A stretch of 64,000 nucleotides of DNA from Microstegium vimineum (taxonomy: Eukaryota; Streptophyta; Magnoliopsida; Poales; Poaceae), in contig CM039133.1 of NCBI GenBank assembly GCA_022036555.1, positions 40,314,718 through 40,378,717 on the forward strand, written 5' to 3'. Below, piece after piece: positions 11,158 through 22,841 of this stretch. The position numbers and the translations under genes were made by a program. The notes under the pieces were generated by a model that did not search any database, had not been told where the DNA came from, and saw only the letters and a program-made list of their open reading frames with translations. The first letter of the stretch is position 1; the number at the start of each line of letters is the position of its first letter.

Positions 11158-11672
11158 ACCTGTAACAACTTTTCCCTTGGCACCTTTTAGTTCCCATGGC
11201 AATATGTCTTTGGGCAAGTTCTTTTCCACAACATTAATCTTCTTAGAAAAGTCAATGAACAACTGGATTTCATCATAGTTATTGTACTCATCAACATTCT
11301 CCACACCGTCAACTCCAATAATGTGCTGCTTTCCAGAGACAACCATGTGCTTTGTCTTCTTCTTTGGGGGAGTTTAGTTTGCGGGTTAGGTAAATAGAAA
11401 TCTTGTGTGACACGTGAAGCGAGCACCCAAGGGTCATCTTGGTAGCCTAGATTTTTGAGGTCCACGACTATCAACCGGATCTCATTCACTTGGTGTTGTT
11501 TGATCTAGTGGCATCGAAACAATGGTAGCTGTAAGCCCATTCCATAGTCAAGCTCCATATATATTCAATTATGCCAAATAATGGGACATTTCGACCCATT
11601 CCTTTGATGGATTCTACTCAGACACCCTTGTTTTGGTTCACACATTTACTATCCTTTGTTTTGGTATAGTAT
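11158..11672 (-). pseudogene. CACTA TNP2 copy 2, C-terminal part (DUF4216-like)
   Basis: Minus-strand frames carry LGYQDDPWVLASRV, then VSGKQHIIGVDGVENVDEYN. These match the DUF4216-type end of CACTA transposases (DDPFVLASQV...FYV, VGVxxVxDEDEY). Two frames are needed, so at least one frameshift lies near 11345-11375. The piece continues the gene at 20495-22841: when the LTR element A and one copy of its AGTAT target duplication are ignored, the DINGYT motif on one side reads into the expected next residues on the other. Confidence 0.85.
11668..11672. repeat. Target-site duplication AGTAT, left of element A
   Basis: AGTAT immediately precedes the TGTAACACCC terminus. The identical 5-mer follows the right terminus at 20495-20499. 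Confidence 0.95.
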
Positions 11673-14600
11673 TGTAACACCCCAAATTTTGCTTTCTAGA
11701 AAAATAGTAATAAAATGATTTAATTTCAATTTTTTTGGTGCTCATGAAAACATAGGAAATAAAACTTTTCATGAAATTGAAAATTATTAGAAGTTAGCAA
11801 CATGTTTGTGCATTCATGCTACGCATTTTGGATTTTTGTTTGAGTGGCTCAGTTTCAAAATTCAAATTTGAATTCAAAATGTGTTTTTGCAAATTGACTT
11901 TGAAGTAAAAGGAAATAAAAAGAATTTCAAAAAATATTTGGAAAATCATTTGAAAATAGAAAATGAAAAGAAAAGAAATGGGAAAACCCTTTTTCTCTCT
12001 CTCCCCTCTTTTCCTCCTTTCAGTCCGTCGGCCTGCCCGGCCCAGCGTCCTCGGCACGGTAGCACGCCGCAGGCACGCTCGACCCCCCCCCCCCTGCTCG
12101 ACCCCGGCCCCCCACACGACCCCCCCCCCCCCCCCCCGCTCGACCCCGACCCCCTGCTCAACCCTGACCCCCCCCCCCCGCTCGGCCTCAACCCCTCCTC
12201 TCCCTGACGCAGCGGCCCCGCGCCGTCCCTTCCTCAACCTTTCCTTCTTCCTCCCCTGGCTTTCCAAACCAGAAAGCCAGCGCCTTTCCTTTCGCGCTGA
12301 TTGAGTCCGTGATTCCTCCCCCTTCCTTCCCTACCATGCCTCCGGGCTATAAGTAGCTGGCACCGCATGCCCCCGCCGCACCCTCCTAGCTCCCTAGCAG
12401 CCGCAGCTGTGACCCTGCACGCCCTCCCTGCGTGCCGCAACCCTAGCGCTGCCGGCCCTCTCTGTTCTACCACTGCCGTGCGTCCTCGCCGTCTCTGAGA
12501 CCTTGTCGAGCATCGTATCAAGGTAAGGGAGCCCCAGGTGCTCTCAGGTTTCTCTCCCTCGCTCTCTGTTCCTCCGCGCAAGGACCCCGGACGTCCCGAG
12601 CCGCTCAATCGCGGGCACCGCCGCGCTCGTCGCCAAATCGGGTCAACCGATAGCACCTAAGTGCTCGCCATATCCTCCTCTACCTCCCCATGTCTTTCCC
12701 GTGCCGAATCGTAGCCTGTGGCCCCGTTTCTGAGAACGCCAGCGACCTCTCGCCCCTCCGGCAATGGCAGCCGCCGCCGCCCTACCTGCAAAACCGCACG
12801 AGCCCCTTACGCCGCCCAGTCCCAAGTCGCCATGTGGCACCCGGCTGGCCCCGCACCACAGCAACCGCAGTCCGTGGCGCTCTTTATAAAATATGCTTTT
12901 CCTTTTATAAAACGTAAAACCTCTGGGTTCAGTACTAAATACGTTTCCTTATATTTACACAACTGCCATTGAACTTCTTTTGCTCATAAAAACCCCGTTT
13001 TAAACTCCGATTTGATCCATTCAAATTGCGTTTGTTTCGTAGCGAAGATATCTACCTGATGAAACCATAATAAACCAAGTTTTACAACTTTGAAAATATA
13101 GATTTATTTAATGTCTTTTTAAAATTCAAGTTTAATCTCTAAATCTTGTTTTCTTTGTAACTTCTGCGTTTTAGATCCAATTCGATCGTTCAAGTTGCGT
13201 TGATCTCGTAACATCTTAAACTACGAGTCAGTGCATATTAACTACATGTTAATAGATCTATAATTTCATGGTTAACTTCTAACTTGATTAACAATTATGC
13301 AACTTGCTTTATAAATAAAATATGAGTAGTTTCTACTTTCGTTTTCTAATCCAAATACAGGTTTGACTTAATTCAACTAAGGTATTTCTATGAAATATAT
13401 TATTTACCATTTTATATAGTTATTAAAATTGGGTAAAAGCCTATAGTTCTCTTTTATAAAAGCAAACCTTTCGGTAGCTGTATCTCGATCTTTGTAGCTT
13501 CGATTAGTGTGTTCTTTGCGCCTGTGTGATCGTAGAAATGCGTAGTTTGCTTTTCAAATCTTCTTAATTGATTGGTGCCTTGTTATAAATATATATATGT
13601 TTGTATTGTTTTGTATGTTTGATCAGATGCTTGAGTGGTGTTTATGAACTTGTCCAATTGGTGAGTTTTACGTTGGAGATCAACAAGAAGTTTGTTTTCT
13701 AGAAGATCTTTTGAAGACTAGAACTAGAAGAAGGATCTGTTTTGAAGGCAAGTATACATGGGATAATCCTTGTTGTCCTAATCACATTAAACACTAATTC
13801 ATGTTATGCATGTGTTTCCTTGATATCCTATAAGGTGTTACCATAGATTTGTACCTTATACCTTGTTAACCGGGAATTTATGCATTGGGTAGACTGAGCT
13901 AGTGCTTCTGAAAAATAACTATGATCATGTAACATTGACTAATGACTTATGCAACCACAGTAAAAGATGCCTTTTAGCAACATGGATTAAGGTGAATCTA
14001 GAACACAGTTTTTGAGGTGCTCTAGAACCTCTGTAAGCGATCACACGGGATTTATAGTACAACCATGAGAGCTACATGGCTCTGGCTTTAATTCAGTAAG
14101 GGGGTTACTTTCTCGCATGTGATAGTTCAGGAAAGTTGTCATTGATGCGCGGTTGCGAGGTACGGCCGGAGTGGCTACCGTTGCGGGTGTGTACCATCGA
14201 GGGGTCCTCGTATACCCCTTGCCCGTGGATCCGTAGTGTCTCTTGTATGTCAGCAAGCCCCTTTGATAGACTTCATAGTGTACCCTGCCAACTCACCTTG
14301 GAAGTGTTTTGGGACTAGCTATCCCTGGCATATGGGCAACATGACTCATGGGTAAAGTTGTACAACCTCTGCAGAGTGTCTTAAAACTAATATATTAGCC
14401 ATGCTCACGGATACGAGCAGCCTGAAATTCTTATGGAACAGAATGACTTTAATCTACCATTTACTCGTTTGCTATTCATTATACATGTTTATTGATCATA
14501 TGTTATTTGGTCATTTGAATAAATATTGATGCTACCCAAATGCTAAAATTATGACAATGTAAAAGTTGATGCAGTTTAACCAGTGTCATCCTTTTTGAGC

Positions 14601-14942
14601 CTCATGAACCCCATGCTTACTTGTTGAGTACGAAAGTACTTACGCTTGTTTATTCTTTTCAATATTTGGATAAAAATCTCGGATGGGTACCAGATTGCGA
14701 GTCTTGAGCAGTTATGCTTGTGATCAACCAGTCAGTTGATCCCTGTGGAGTGGAATCTTCACCTGAAGATCGGAGTGTCTTTCCGCTGTTTGCTCTCTTA
14801 AGGTTATTTCTTTGACCTTATATGTTATGTATTTAAGTATTGTCTTTTGATATTACCTTCTTCTGTGGCTATATGTGAGAATTGACTTCCTGGGCACACA
14901 TATGGTGTATATCTGGTTTTGTTCTTAAAACCGGGTGTGACA
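11673..14942 (+). repeat. 5' LTR of element A
   Basis: It has TG...CA ends. A TATA box (TATAAGTA) lies at 12348 in a GC-rich stretch, and a candidate splice donor (AAGGTAAGGG) at about 12520. C-rich low-complexity tracts occupy 12085-12180. Long proline- or glycine-rich open frames here (e.g. 11794-12304 on both strands) are by-products of the homopolymer tracts, not genes. Confidence 0.93.
12348..12354 (+). promoter_or_regulatory. Putative LTR promoter TATA box (element A, 5' LTR)
   Basis: GGCTATAAGTAGCTGG is conserved in the 3' LTR at 18078 and, on the minus strand, in both LTRs of element B (40675-40680 and 47445-47450). Confidence 0.6.
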
Positions 14943-14945
14943 GAT

Positions 14946-14957
14946 TGGTATCAGAGC
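14946..14957 (+). other. Primer-binding site of element A
   Basis: TGGTATCAGAGC lies three bases after the LTR end and is complementary to the 3' end of plant initiator-Met tRNA. It would prime minus-strand cDNA synthesis. Confidence 0.9.
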
Positions 14958-15134
14958 AATGCTGACTGTAGGACGCAAGCCTAGATAGAACTGGTCATTT
15001 TAGCGAGCTCTTAAACTTGCCTAGTTCTTACTTTCTCGCTAACCATGATATTTGTTTAAAGTTATGCTCACACTATCCTTATTCTATTGTAAAAACTTTG
15101 TCTCAATTCTAACTCTTATCTCTCCATATAATAG

Positions 15135-16319
15135 ATGGATCGTAACGAGAAGCCCGTTGACCCAGCAATGATCATGTTTGATAAGGAGAAGGCGTCAGCC
15201 AAGCAGAACCCAGATCTAGGAGGAATGACTCCAGAACAAAACTTACCACAAGGACAGGTTGACATACAAAGGACCCATAAGTAGCAAGGGCAAGGAAGCA
15301 AAGTAAAGAAGAACTACATCCAAGGATGGTTGAACCATGTGGATATGAATACCCTTCGTGAAGCTAAGAAGGTCGTGTATGGGTTGATTTCTATAAGCTC
15401 AACAAAGGCCATGGTTCTTTTTGACCCTAGTGCATCGCATTCATTCATCTCAGCCAAGTATGTAGAGGAACAAAATATAATGAAGCTGCCAATAAGGAAA
15501 CACTTGATAGTTCATTCCCCAGCAGGAGAAATGAAGGCAAACTACATCTGCCCAAAAGTTACCTTGGATATAAAAGGTGTTAACTTCAAGGTGAATCTTA
15601 TTGTTTTGGAGATCTTAGAGATCGATGTTATCCTTGGAAGGGGATGGTTCTCTGCTTGTAAAGGAGTGATCGAGTATACCCAAGATTCAGTATTTATAAT
15701 AGGACCATCAGGAGAAAGAATTGAATATGAGGGTATACGACCTTTACCTAAGGAATATGAAGCTAGCCCATTGGAAGGTGGGAAGGTACATGAGATTCAG
15801 GATCAATGTCAGTGTTGTAAGCATTATGGAGTTGTCTGTCTTCAAAAAAAGTCCCATAAAGGGGAAGTCAAGATGAATCCGAATTGTGAAGCTAATGATG
15901 AAAAGAAGAGAAAGGCAAGCTCAATGCAGCCACTTTTGGAAAGCAGTCAACAGTTGAGTTCTACTACATTGCCACATTTAGCTCGGATTCCTAGTGAGAT
16001 AGATTCAAATGGGAAAGAGTTAGAAGTTCCTCAAGCACAATCCATTTTTGGTGAGGTATGCATAGATAGATGGACAATCACTTGCACGGAGTTCCAACCT
16101 CGAAGGGTCAAGTAAGCCAAGAAGCAAGTCAAAGGGATGAAGGTGAACCCCTAGAGACAACAAATGAATAACTCACCAAGCAATACTTCCATGGGGCAAG
16201 AAATCACAAAAGATCCAACTTAGAGGAAGTGTTTTCATTGCCAACAGGAAGAACACTATGTTAAATCCTGTCCACAGAAGAACCAGCAGATGAACTCTGG
16301 AGGCAGTCAAAGTTAGTAG
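15135..16319 (+). pseudogene. Element A protease-like region followed by an isolated CCHC zinc knuckle
   Basis: A frame from the ATG at 15135 (MDRNEKPVDPAM) stops at about 15283 and resumes from 15330. The main open frame (15330-16115, 261 residues) is a retropepsin-like RVP_2 domain: the active-site region reads VLFDPSASHSFIS, where functional relatives read D-S/T-G-A, and VILGRGWFSAC corresponds to the second conserved block. After a stop, another frame at about 16225-16318 carries CFHCQQEEHYVKSC, a perfect C-x2-C-x4-H-x4-C gag knuckle. Gag proper is missing, and the knuckle lies after the protease, the reverse of the standard gag-pro order. Family placement is from motifs. Confidence 0.8.
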
Positions 16320-17366
16320 CATGCTATATGGAGGAAGCCCTTTATGACCGTCACCCAACTAGGAGTTTATGTCCCTTGTAATAAATACGTTAGTAGTAGA
16401 AGTCGAGTCTGTGTGCTTTGTGAACCCATAAGTGATTGGTTGGTTTGTATTAATGCTTATGCTTGATTTGCATCTTTGTAATGAGTGCAATGATCTTGTG
16501 GGGTCTTCCCACAATTTCAATTAGTTTATAGTCTTAAGTTTTAATGCAATAAATAGTTGGGTTTGGTTTCTATCATGTGTTTCTTTATCCTATCTTTCCG
16601 AAGCAATCAATCTTTATCACTTCACATCTCTGTTTCTTGGAAAAACTTTTGGGACAACGGTAGACTTCTTTATCTATCTTTTTCTCACTACAAGAATCCC
16701 CTCGAGAACAGTTATGGTTTGTGAGTTATGAAAATCACAAGGAAATGAACGATACTTGTTGTAGCCTATGCACATGAGTCTTCTGGAATAGCAAAAGGAT
16801 ATAATGATAGTTAACTCACTCAGACGAAGATGTAAGCTACCCTTTAGTTTCCCTTAGTTCATCTTTCTTAAGGGAGTAGCCAAGATAAAGTGGTTCGAAG
16901 ATAAAGTTACAAACATACTAGTGTTCACCAGGAAGAATTAATTATCTCTATGGTGAAGAAGTCTTTATCAAACACAAGTGTCCCTTGCTCAAGATTGTTA
17001 ACTTGGATCATACACAAGAATATTGAGTACCCATCAAGTTTAGGCAGCGCTTCAAGCTATCATAAAATGAGAGTCCAACATTCAACATACTCAAGGTAAG
17101 TCGCTAATCATGGTGTGAGAAGAAGACATATAAGTCTATGGATTGGTTCTATCAAGGTCCAAAAGACCTCAATATTGCACTGAGAATGGAAAGAAAGTTT
17201 GTATGGGATGAAGCATCTCAGTAAGGTTTTGGTTGTGCTCTATACAAGGTATAGTGGGATCGTCGTTAAAAGGAACTACTCAACGAAGCAAAGAATACCC
17301 AAGATCGACAAAGTATCTTTATCTCCCTAATCACCGTCTTCCGAATCTCGAGGACGAGATTCATCT
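16320..17366 (+). other. Non-coding interior of element A
   Basis: No retrotransposon domain is found here. The stretch 16363-16880 is homologous, in reverse complement, to 43260-43860, which in element B lies between the leader ORF and gag. The last ~70 bases before the polypurine tract match the equivalent end of element B. Confidence 0.7.
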
Positions 17367-17367
17367 T

Positions 17368-17380
17368 AAGGGGGGTAGAA
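17368..17380 (+). other. Polypurine tract of element A
   Basis: AAGGGGGGTAGAA lies directly before the 3' LTR and would prime plus-strand DNA. Element B carries the complement at the same place. Confidence 0.85.
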
Positions 17381-17381
17381 T

Positions 17382-17850
17382 TGTAACACCCCAAATTTTG
17401 CTTTCTAGAAAAATAGTAATAAAATGATTTAATTTCAATTTTTTTTGGTGCTCATGAAAACATAGGAAATAAAACTTTTCATGAAATTGAAAATTATTAG
17501 AAGTTAGCAACATGTTTGTGCATTCATGCTATGCATTTTGGATTTTTGTTTGAGTGGCTCAGTTTCAAAATTCCAATTTGAATTCAAAATGTGCTTTTGC
17601 AAATTGACTTTGAAGTAAAAGGAAATAAAAAGAATTTCTAAAAATATTTGGAAAATCATTTGCAAATAGAAAATGAAAAGAAAAGAAATGGGAAAACCAT
17701 TTTTCTCTCTCTCCCCTCTTTTCCTCCTTTCAGTCCGTCGGCCTGCCCGGCCCAGCGCCTCAGCCCGGTGCACCCGCAGCGCCGCCCGGCCCCCGCTCGA
17801 CCCGCCCCCCCCCCCCCCCCCCCCCCCCCCCCGACCCCCCACCCCGCCCG

Positions 17851-17883
<33 letters not shown>

Positions 17884-20494
17884 CTCGACCTCGACCTCCC
17901 CCCCCCGCTCGGCCTCGACCCCTCCGCTCCCTGATGCAGCGGGCCCGTGCGTCAGTCCCTTCCTCAACCTTTCCTTCTTCCTCCCCTGACTTTCCAAACC
18001 AGGAAATCGGCGCCTTTCCTTTCGCGCTGATTGAGTCCGTGATTCCTCCCCCTTCCTTCTCTGCCATGCCTCTAGGCTATAAGTAGCTGGCACCGCATGC
18101 CCCCGCCGCACCCTCCTAGCTCCCTAGCAGCCGCAGCTGTGACCCTGCACGCCCTCCCTACGTGCCGCAACCCTAGCGCCGCCGGCCCTCTCTGTTTTGC
18201 CGCTGTCGTGCGTCCTCGCCATCTCTGAGACCTTGTCGAGCATCGTATCAAGGTAAGGGAGCCCCAGGTGCTCTCGGTTTCTCTCCCTCGCTCTCTGTTC
18301 CTCCGCGCACGCACGTCGGACGTCCCGAGCCGCTCAATCGCGGGCACCACCGCGCTCGTCGCCAAATCGGGTCAACCGATAGCACCTAAGTGCTGGCCAT
18401 CTCCTCCTCTACCTCCCCATGCCTTTCCCGTGCCGAATCGTGGCCTGTGGCCCCTTTTTCGAGAACGCCGGCGAGCTCGCGCCCCTCCGGCAATGGCAGC
18501 CGCCGCCACCCTGCCTGCAAAACTGCCCGAGCCCCCTGCGCCGCCCAGTCCCGAGTCGCCATGTGGCACCCGGCTGGCCCCGCACCACAGCAACCGCAGT
18601 TCGTGGCGCTCTTTATAAAATACGCTTTTCTTTTTAGAAAACGTAAAACCTCTCGGTTCAGTACTAAATACGTTTTCTTATATTTACAAAACTGCCATTG
18701 AACTTCTTTTGCTCATAAAAACCCCGTTTTAACTCCGATTTGATCCATTCAAATTGCGTTTGTTTCGTAGTGAAGATATCTACCTGATGAAACCATAATA
18801 AACCATGTTTTACAACTTTGAAAATATAGATTTATTTAATGTCTTTTTAAAATTCAAGTTTAATCTCTAAATCTTGTTTTCTTTGTAACTTCTGCGTTTT
18901 AGATCCAATTCGATCCGTTCAAGTTGCGTTGATCTCGTAACATATTAAACTAAGAGTCAGTGCATATTAACTACAAGTTAATAGATCTATAATTTCATGG
19001 TTAACTTCTAACTTGATTAACAATTATGCAACTTGCTTTATAAATAAAATATGAGTAGTTTCTACTTTCGTTTTCTAATCCAAATACACGTTTGACTTAA
19101 TTCAACTAAGGTATTTCTATGAAATATATTATTTACCATTTTATATAGTTATTAAAATTGGGTAAAAGCCTATAGTTCTCTTTTATAAAAGCAAACCTTT
19201 CGGTAGCTGTATCTCGATCTTTGTAGCTTTGATTAGCGTGTTCTTTGCGCCTGTGTGATCGTAGAAATGCGTAGTTTGCTTTTCAAATCTTCTTAATTGA
19301 TTGGTGCCTTGTTATAAATATATATATGTTTGTATTGTTTTGTATGTTTGATCAGATGCTTGAGTGGTGTTTATGAACTTGTCCAATCGGTGAGTTTTAC
19401 GTTGGAGATCAAGAAGAAGTTGGTTTTCTAGAAGATCTTTTGAAGACTAGAACTAGAAGAAGGATCTGTTTTGAAGGCAAGTATACATGGGATAATCCTT
19501 GTTGTCCTAATCACATTAAACACTAATTCATGTTATGCATGTGTTTCCTTGATATCCTATAAGGTGTTACCATAGATTTGTACCTTATACCTTGTTAACC
19601 GAGAATTTATGCATTGGGTAGACTGAGCTAGTGCTTCTGAAAAATAACTATGATCATGTAACATTGACTAATGACTTATTCAACCATAGTAAAAGATGCT
19701 TTTTAGCAACATGGATTAAGGTGAATCTAGAGCACAGTTTTTGAGGTGCTCTAGAACCTCTGTAAGAGATCACCCGGGATTTATAGGACAACCATGAGAA
19801 CTACATGGCTCTGGCTTTAGTTCAGTAAGGGGGTTACTTTCTCGCATGTGATAGTTCATGAAAGTTGCCATTGACGCGCGGTTGCGAGGTACGGCCGGAG
19901 TGGCTACCACTGCGGGTGTGTACCATCGAGGGGTCCTCGTATACCCCTTGCCCGTGGATCTGTAGTGTCTGTTGTGTGTTAGCGAGCCCCTTTGAAAGAC
20001 TTCATAGTGTACCCTGCCAACTCACCTTGGAAGTGTTTTGGGACTAGCTATCCCTGGCATATGGGCAACATGACTCATGGGTAAAGTTGTACAACCTCTA
20101 CAGAGTGGCTTAAAACTAATATATTAGCCGTGCTCACGGATACGAGCGGCCTAAAATTCTTATGGAACAGTATGACTTTAATCTACCATTTACTCGTTTG
20201 CTATTCATTGTACATGTTTATTGATCATATGTTATTTGGGCATTTGCATAAATATTGATGCTACCCATATGCTAAAATTGTGACAATTTAAAAGCTGATG
20301 CAGTTTAACCAGTGTCATCCTTTTTGAGCCTCATGAACCCCATGCTCTCTTAAGGTTATTTCTTTGACCTTATATGTTATGTATTTAAGTATTGTCTTTT
20401 GATATTACCTTCTTCTGTGGCTATATGTGAGAATTGACTGCCTGGGCTCACATATGGTGTATATCTGGTTTTGTTCTTAAAACCGGGTGTGACA
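17382..20494 (+). repeat. 3' LTR of element A
   Basis: It has the same termini as the 5' LTR and high overall similarity, but the C-rich tracts (17803-17930) are longer. About 190 bp present in the 5' LTR (14615-14800) are missing at about 20345, with a short TGCT match at the break. The TATA box is at 18078. Confidence 0.93.
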
Positions 20495-20499
20495 AGTAT
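20495..20499. repeat. Target-site duplication AGTAT, right of element A
   Basis: Identical to 11668-11672. Confidence 0.95.
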
Positions 20500-22841
20500 G
20501 TATACCCATTGATATCATAACCTTGCAATGATGTCGCTTGGCTCCATGGCCCCGTGCTAACCTTTTGATGGTAATATCATCTTGTGTTTCTCCATTTGGG
20601 AGGTTTTGGTGGTCCTGTAACCATGTAGTTAGTCGATGCCTATTTTGTTTCATGACCCAATCTTTTGTGCGGCCATTACTTTCTTCCCTAAGGGCATTCA
20701 AGTGTTCATCAATGTATGGTTACATAAGTTCTGTGCTCTGCAAGACACTATAATGCGCCTGACTCACTTATTTGTAATCATGGTAGATGAACGTTTTTCT
20801 TCCCTTGGTGCCCTTCCCATCAAACCTACCCTTGTGACGAGAATCGGGTTTGCCAATCCCTCTCTGTCCTTTTAGGTACTCTTGATAGCACTCAATGACT
20901 TCTTCAGTATTATAACCCTCTATCATGAAGCCCTCTGAATATGCTCGATTATGCATGTATCTATTAAGAACTGACATGAACCGCTCATTGGACCACATTT
21001 CATGCAAGTAGCAAGGGCCCAATGCCTCTATTTGATGAACCATGTGAATCATGAGATGTGGTGTTATATCAAAAAAATCAGGAGGTAAACACATCTCTAG
21101 CTAGTTTTGGGTCTCCACCATGAAATCATGTAGCTCATGAAGCTCATTTTTTCCAATCATCTTCTATGAGATCTTCAAACAGAAGTAACACATGCGGATG
21201 ATGGACATTTTCAAAAACTCTGGTTTTATTGACACTATCAGCATCACATGGCAATCATGAGCCTTGAAGCGTGTTATTGACAGGTCCTTCATCGACACTA
21301 GCCTCTTCACATTCGCTGAAAACCCAGTCAGAACTCTGACCGCCCTTAAGAAAGTGCACATCCCCCTCCTTTCTTCTGGGGTCAGGGTGAAGCTAGCTAT
21401 GAGGAGAGTGTGTTTTCCATTACTAGTAGGTATTAGGTGAATCTCTTTCTTCACTTGTAGTTGCACCATGTCTTTTCGTGATTTCAGACCATCCTTTGTC
21501 TTGCTTGTGTCCATCAAGGACAAAATGAGACTCTCTGAGACATTCTTCTACACATGCATAGCATCAATGGCATGGGGGACCTCAAAGTCTGGCCAATAAG
21601 GAAGATACTAAAAGACGATCGACTACTTCTTAAAAAGGTACACCGAGGATAGAAGGACTGCTTCTATCTCTGTTTGTCCCATCTGCATTCTTCTTCCCAA
21701 GTACGACACATATGTTTTCACCATTTCGAACACATTTTGCCCATTTTGACGTCTTTGTGGGGGGTCATTCTCTGGGGCATTGTCATAAAACTTGAAAAAC
21801 ATCTTACTACAATATTTGTGAGTTATCTTTAGGAAGCATCGGTACCTTATGTACATAGTCTTCTTTGATGCATCCAGGTACACCCATGTAGTGCCATCCA
21901 AGCATACTAAGCATCATGTCTTCCCTTTGATCTATCTAGACAAAGCAAACAACGCGGGGTAGTCAATGGTAGTAACAAATATCATGGCTCTACATATGAA
22001 GTCCTCCTTTCTGAATGCACCGTACATCAGCTCCCCATACCTCCAAAGCATCTCAATTCTTGCATCAAAGGCTCAAGGAATACATCTATATCATTTCCTA
22101 GTTGTTTTGGACCCAAAATGAGAATAGTGAGGAAAAGGTACTTTCTCTTCTGACATAGCCTGGTTGGGATATTATACATTGTCAAGATCACGAGCCATGT
22201 GCTATGGTCGCTAGATCTCTCATTGAAGGGATTCATTCCATTAGTGCTCAAGCCAAATTGTAAATTTTGTGTGCTTGTTAACAAAGCATTACCACTGAGT
22301 ACCATCAGACGGATGTGCAATAACATTATCATCCAATTTTCCATGATCATCCCACCATGTCATGAGTGCGGCTTCCTTGGGGTTTAGGAACATATGTCTC
22401 AAGCGGTCAACCACTGGTAGGTACCACATTATCAAGGTAGGAATTCTTCTTTGCTTTGCATCATTGCCTAATGGAGTGTCCTGGGGGTTGAGAATTTTGT
22501 ATGACCTTTCTCCACCCATCTTCCTCTTGTTCCCCATGGACCCTTCTTCCCTATTGTAATGGTCATTGTTCTTGTAACGACTAGCCCCATACCAAGGACA
22601 TTTATCTAGATCCTTGAATGTATCACCGTGAAAAAGGATACAATGGTTGGGGCATGCATGGATTTTTTTCAACACCCATTTTCAATGGATTTATAACCTT
22701 CTTCGCTTGGTATTTCTTGGCGGGAAGTGAGTTTGGCTGTGGAAGCAACCATGTTAAGAGACACAACAGCTTATTCAAACTATAGTCAGACCAGCCGTAC
22801 TTAGCCTTTAGGATGAGTAGTTGTAGAACAAAACATAGCAT
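20495..22841 (-). pseudogene. CACTA TNP2-type transposase copy 2, central part
   Basis: Read on the minus strand, conserved TNP2 pieces occur in the right order but in shifting frames: KAKYGWSDYSLNKLL (~22790), HACPNHCILFHGD and KCPWYGASRYK (~22600), GLSTNGMNPFNE (~22240), LGPKQLGNDIDVFLEPL (~22090), TLTPEERRGMC...NVKRLVSMKDL (~21290-21400), then the DUF4218-type HMVHQIEALGPCYLHEMW and NRAYSEGFMIEGYNTEEVIECYQEY (~20880-21060), and finally DINGYT at 20505. Several stops and frameshifts disable it. The rest lies across element A at 11158-11672. Confidence 0.87.

Larger units (their letters stand above)
11673..20494 (+). mobile_element. Element A: non-autonomous Gypsy-type LTR retrotransposon
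   Basis: It is 8.8 kb, with LTRs of 3270 and 3113 bp (TGTAACACCCCAAATTTTGC to ACCGGGTGTGACA), a 5-bp target duplication, a primer-binding site matching initiator-Met tRNA, and a polypurine tract. Only 2.44 kb lies between the LTRs. It encodes a damaged protease-like region and an isolated CCHC knuckle, with no reverse transcriptase, RNase H or integrase, so movement would need proteins from a partner element. It sits inside the CACTA TNP2 gene. Related copies are B (38505-48166) and solo LTR C (32837-35885). Confidence 0.93.

Noticed and set aside
11794..12304. Long proline/glycine-rich open frames in the LTRs of element A (also 17504-18111)
   Set aside because: Produced on both strands and in several frames by poly-C/poly-G tracts inside LTRs.
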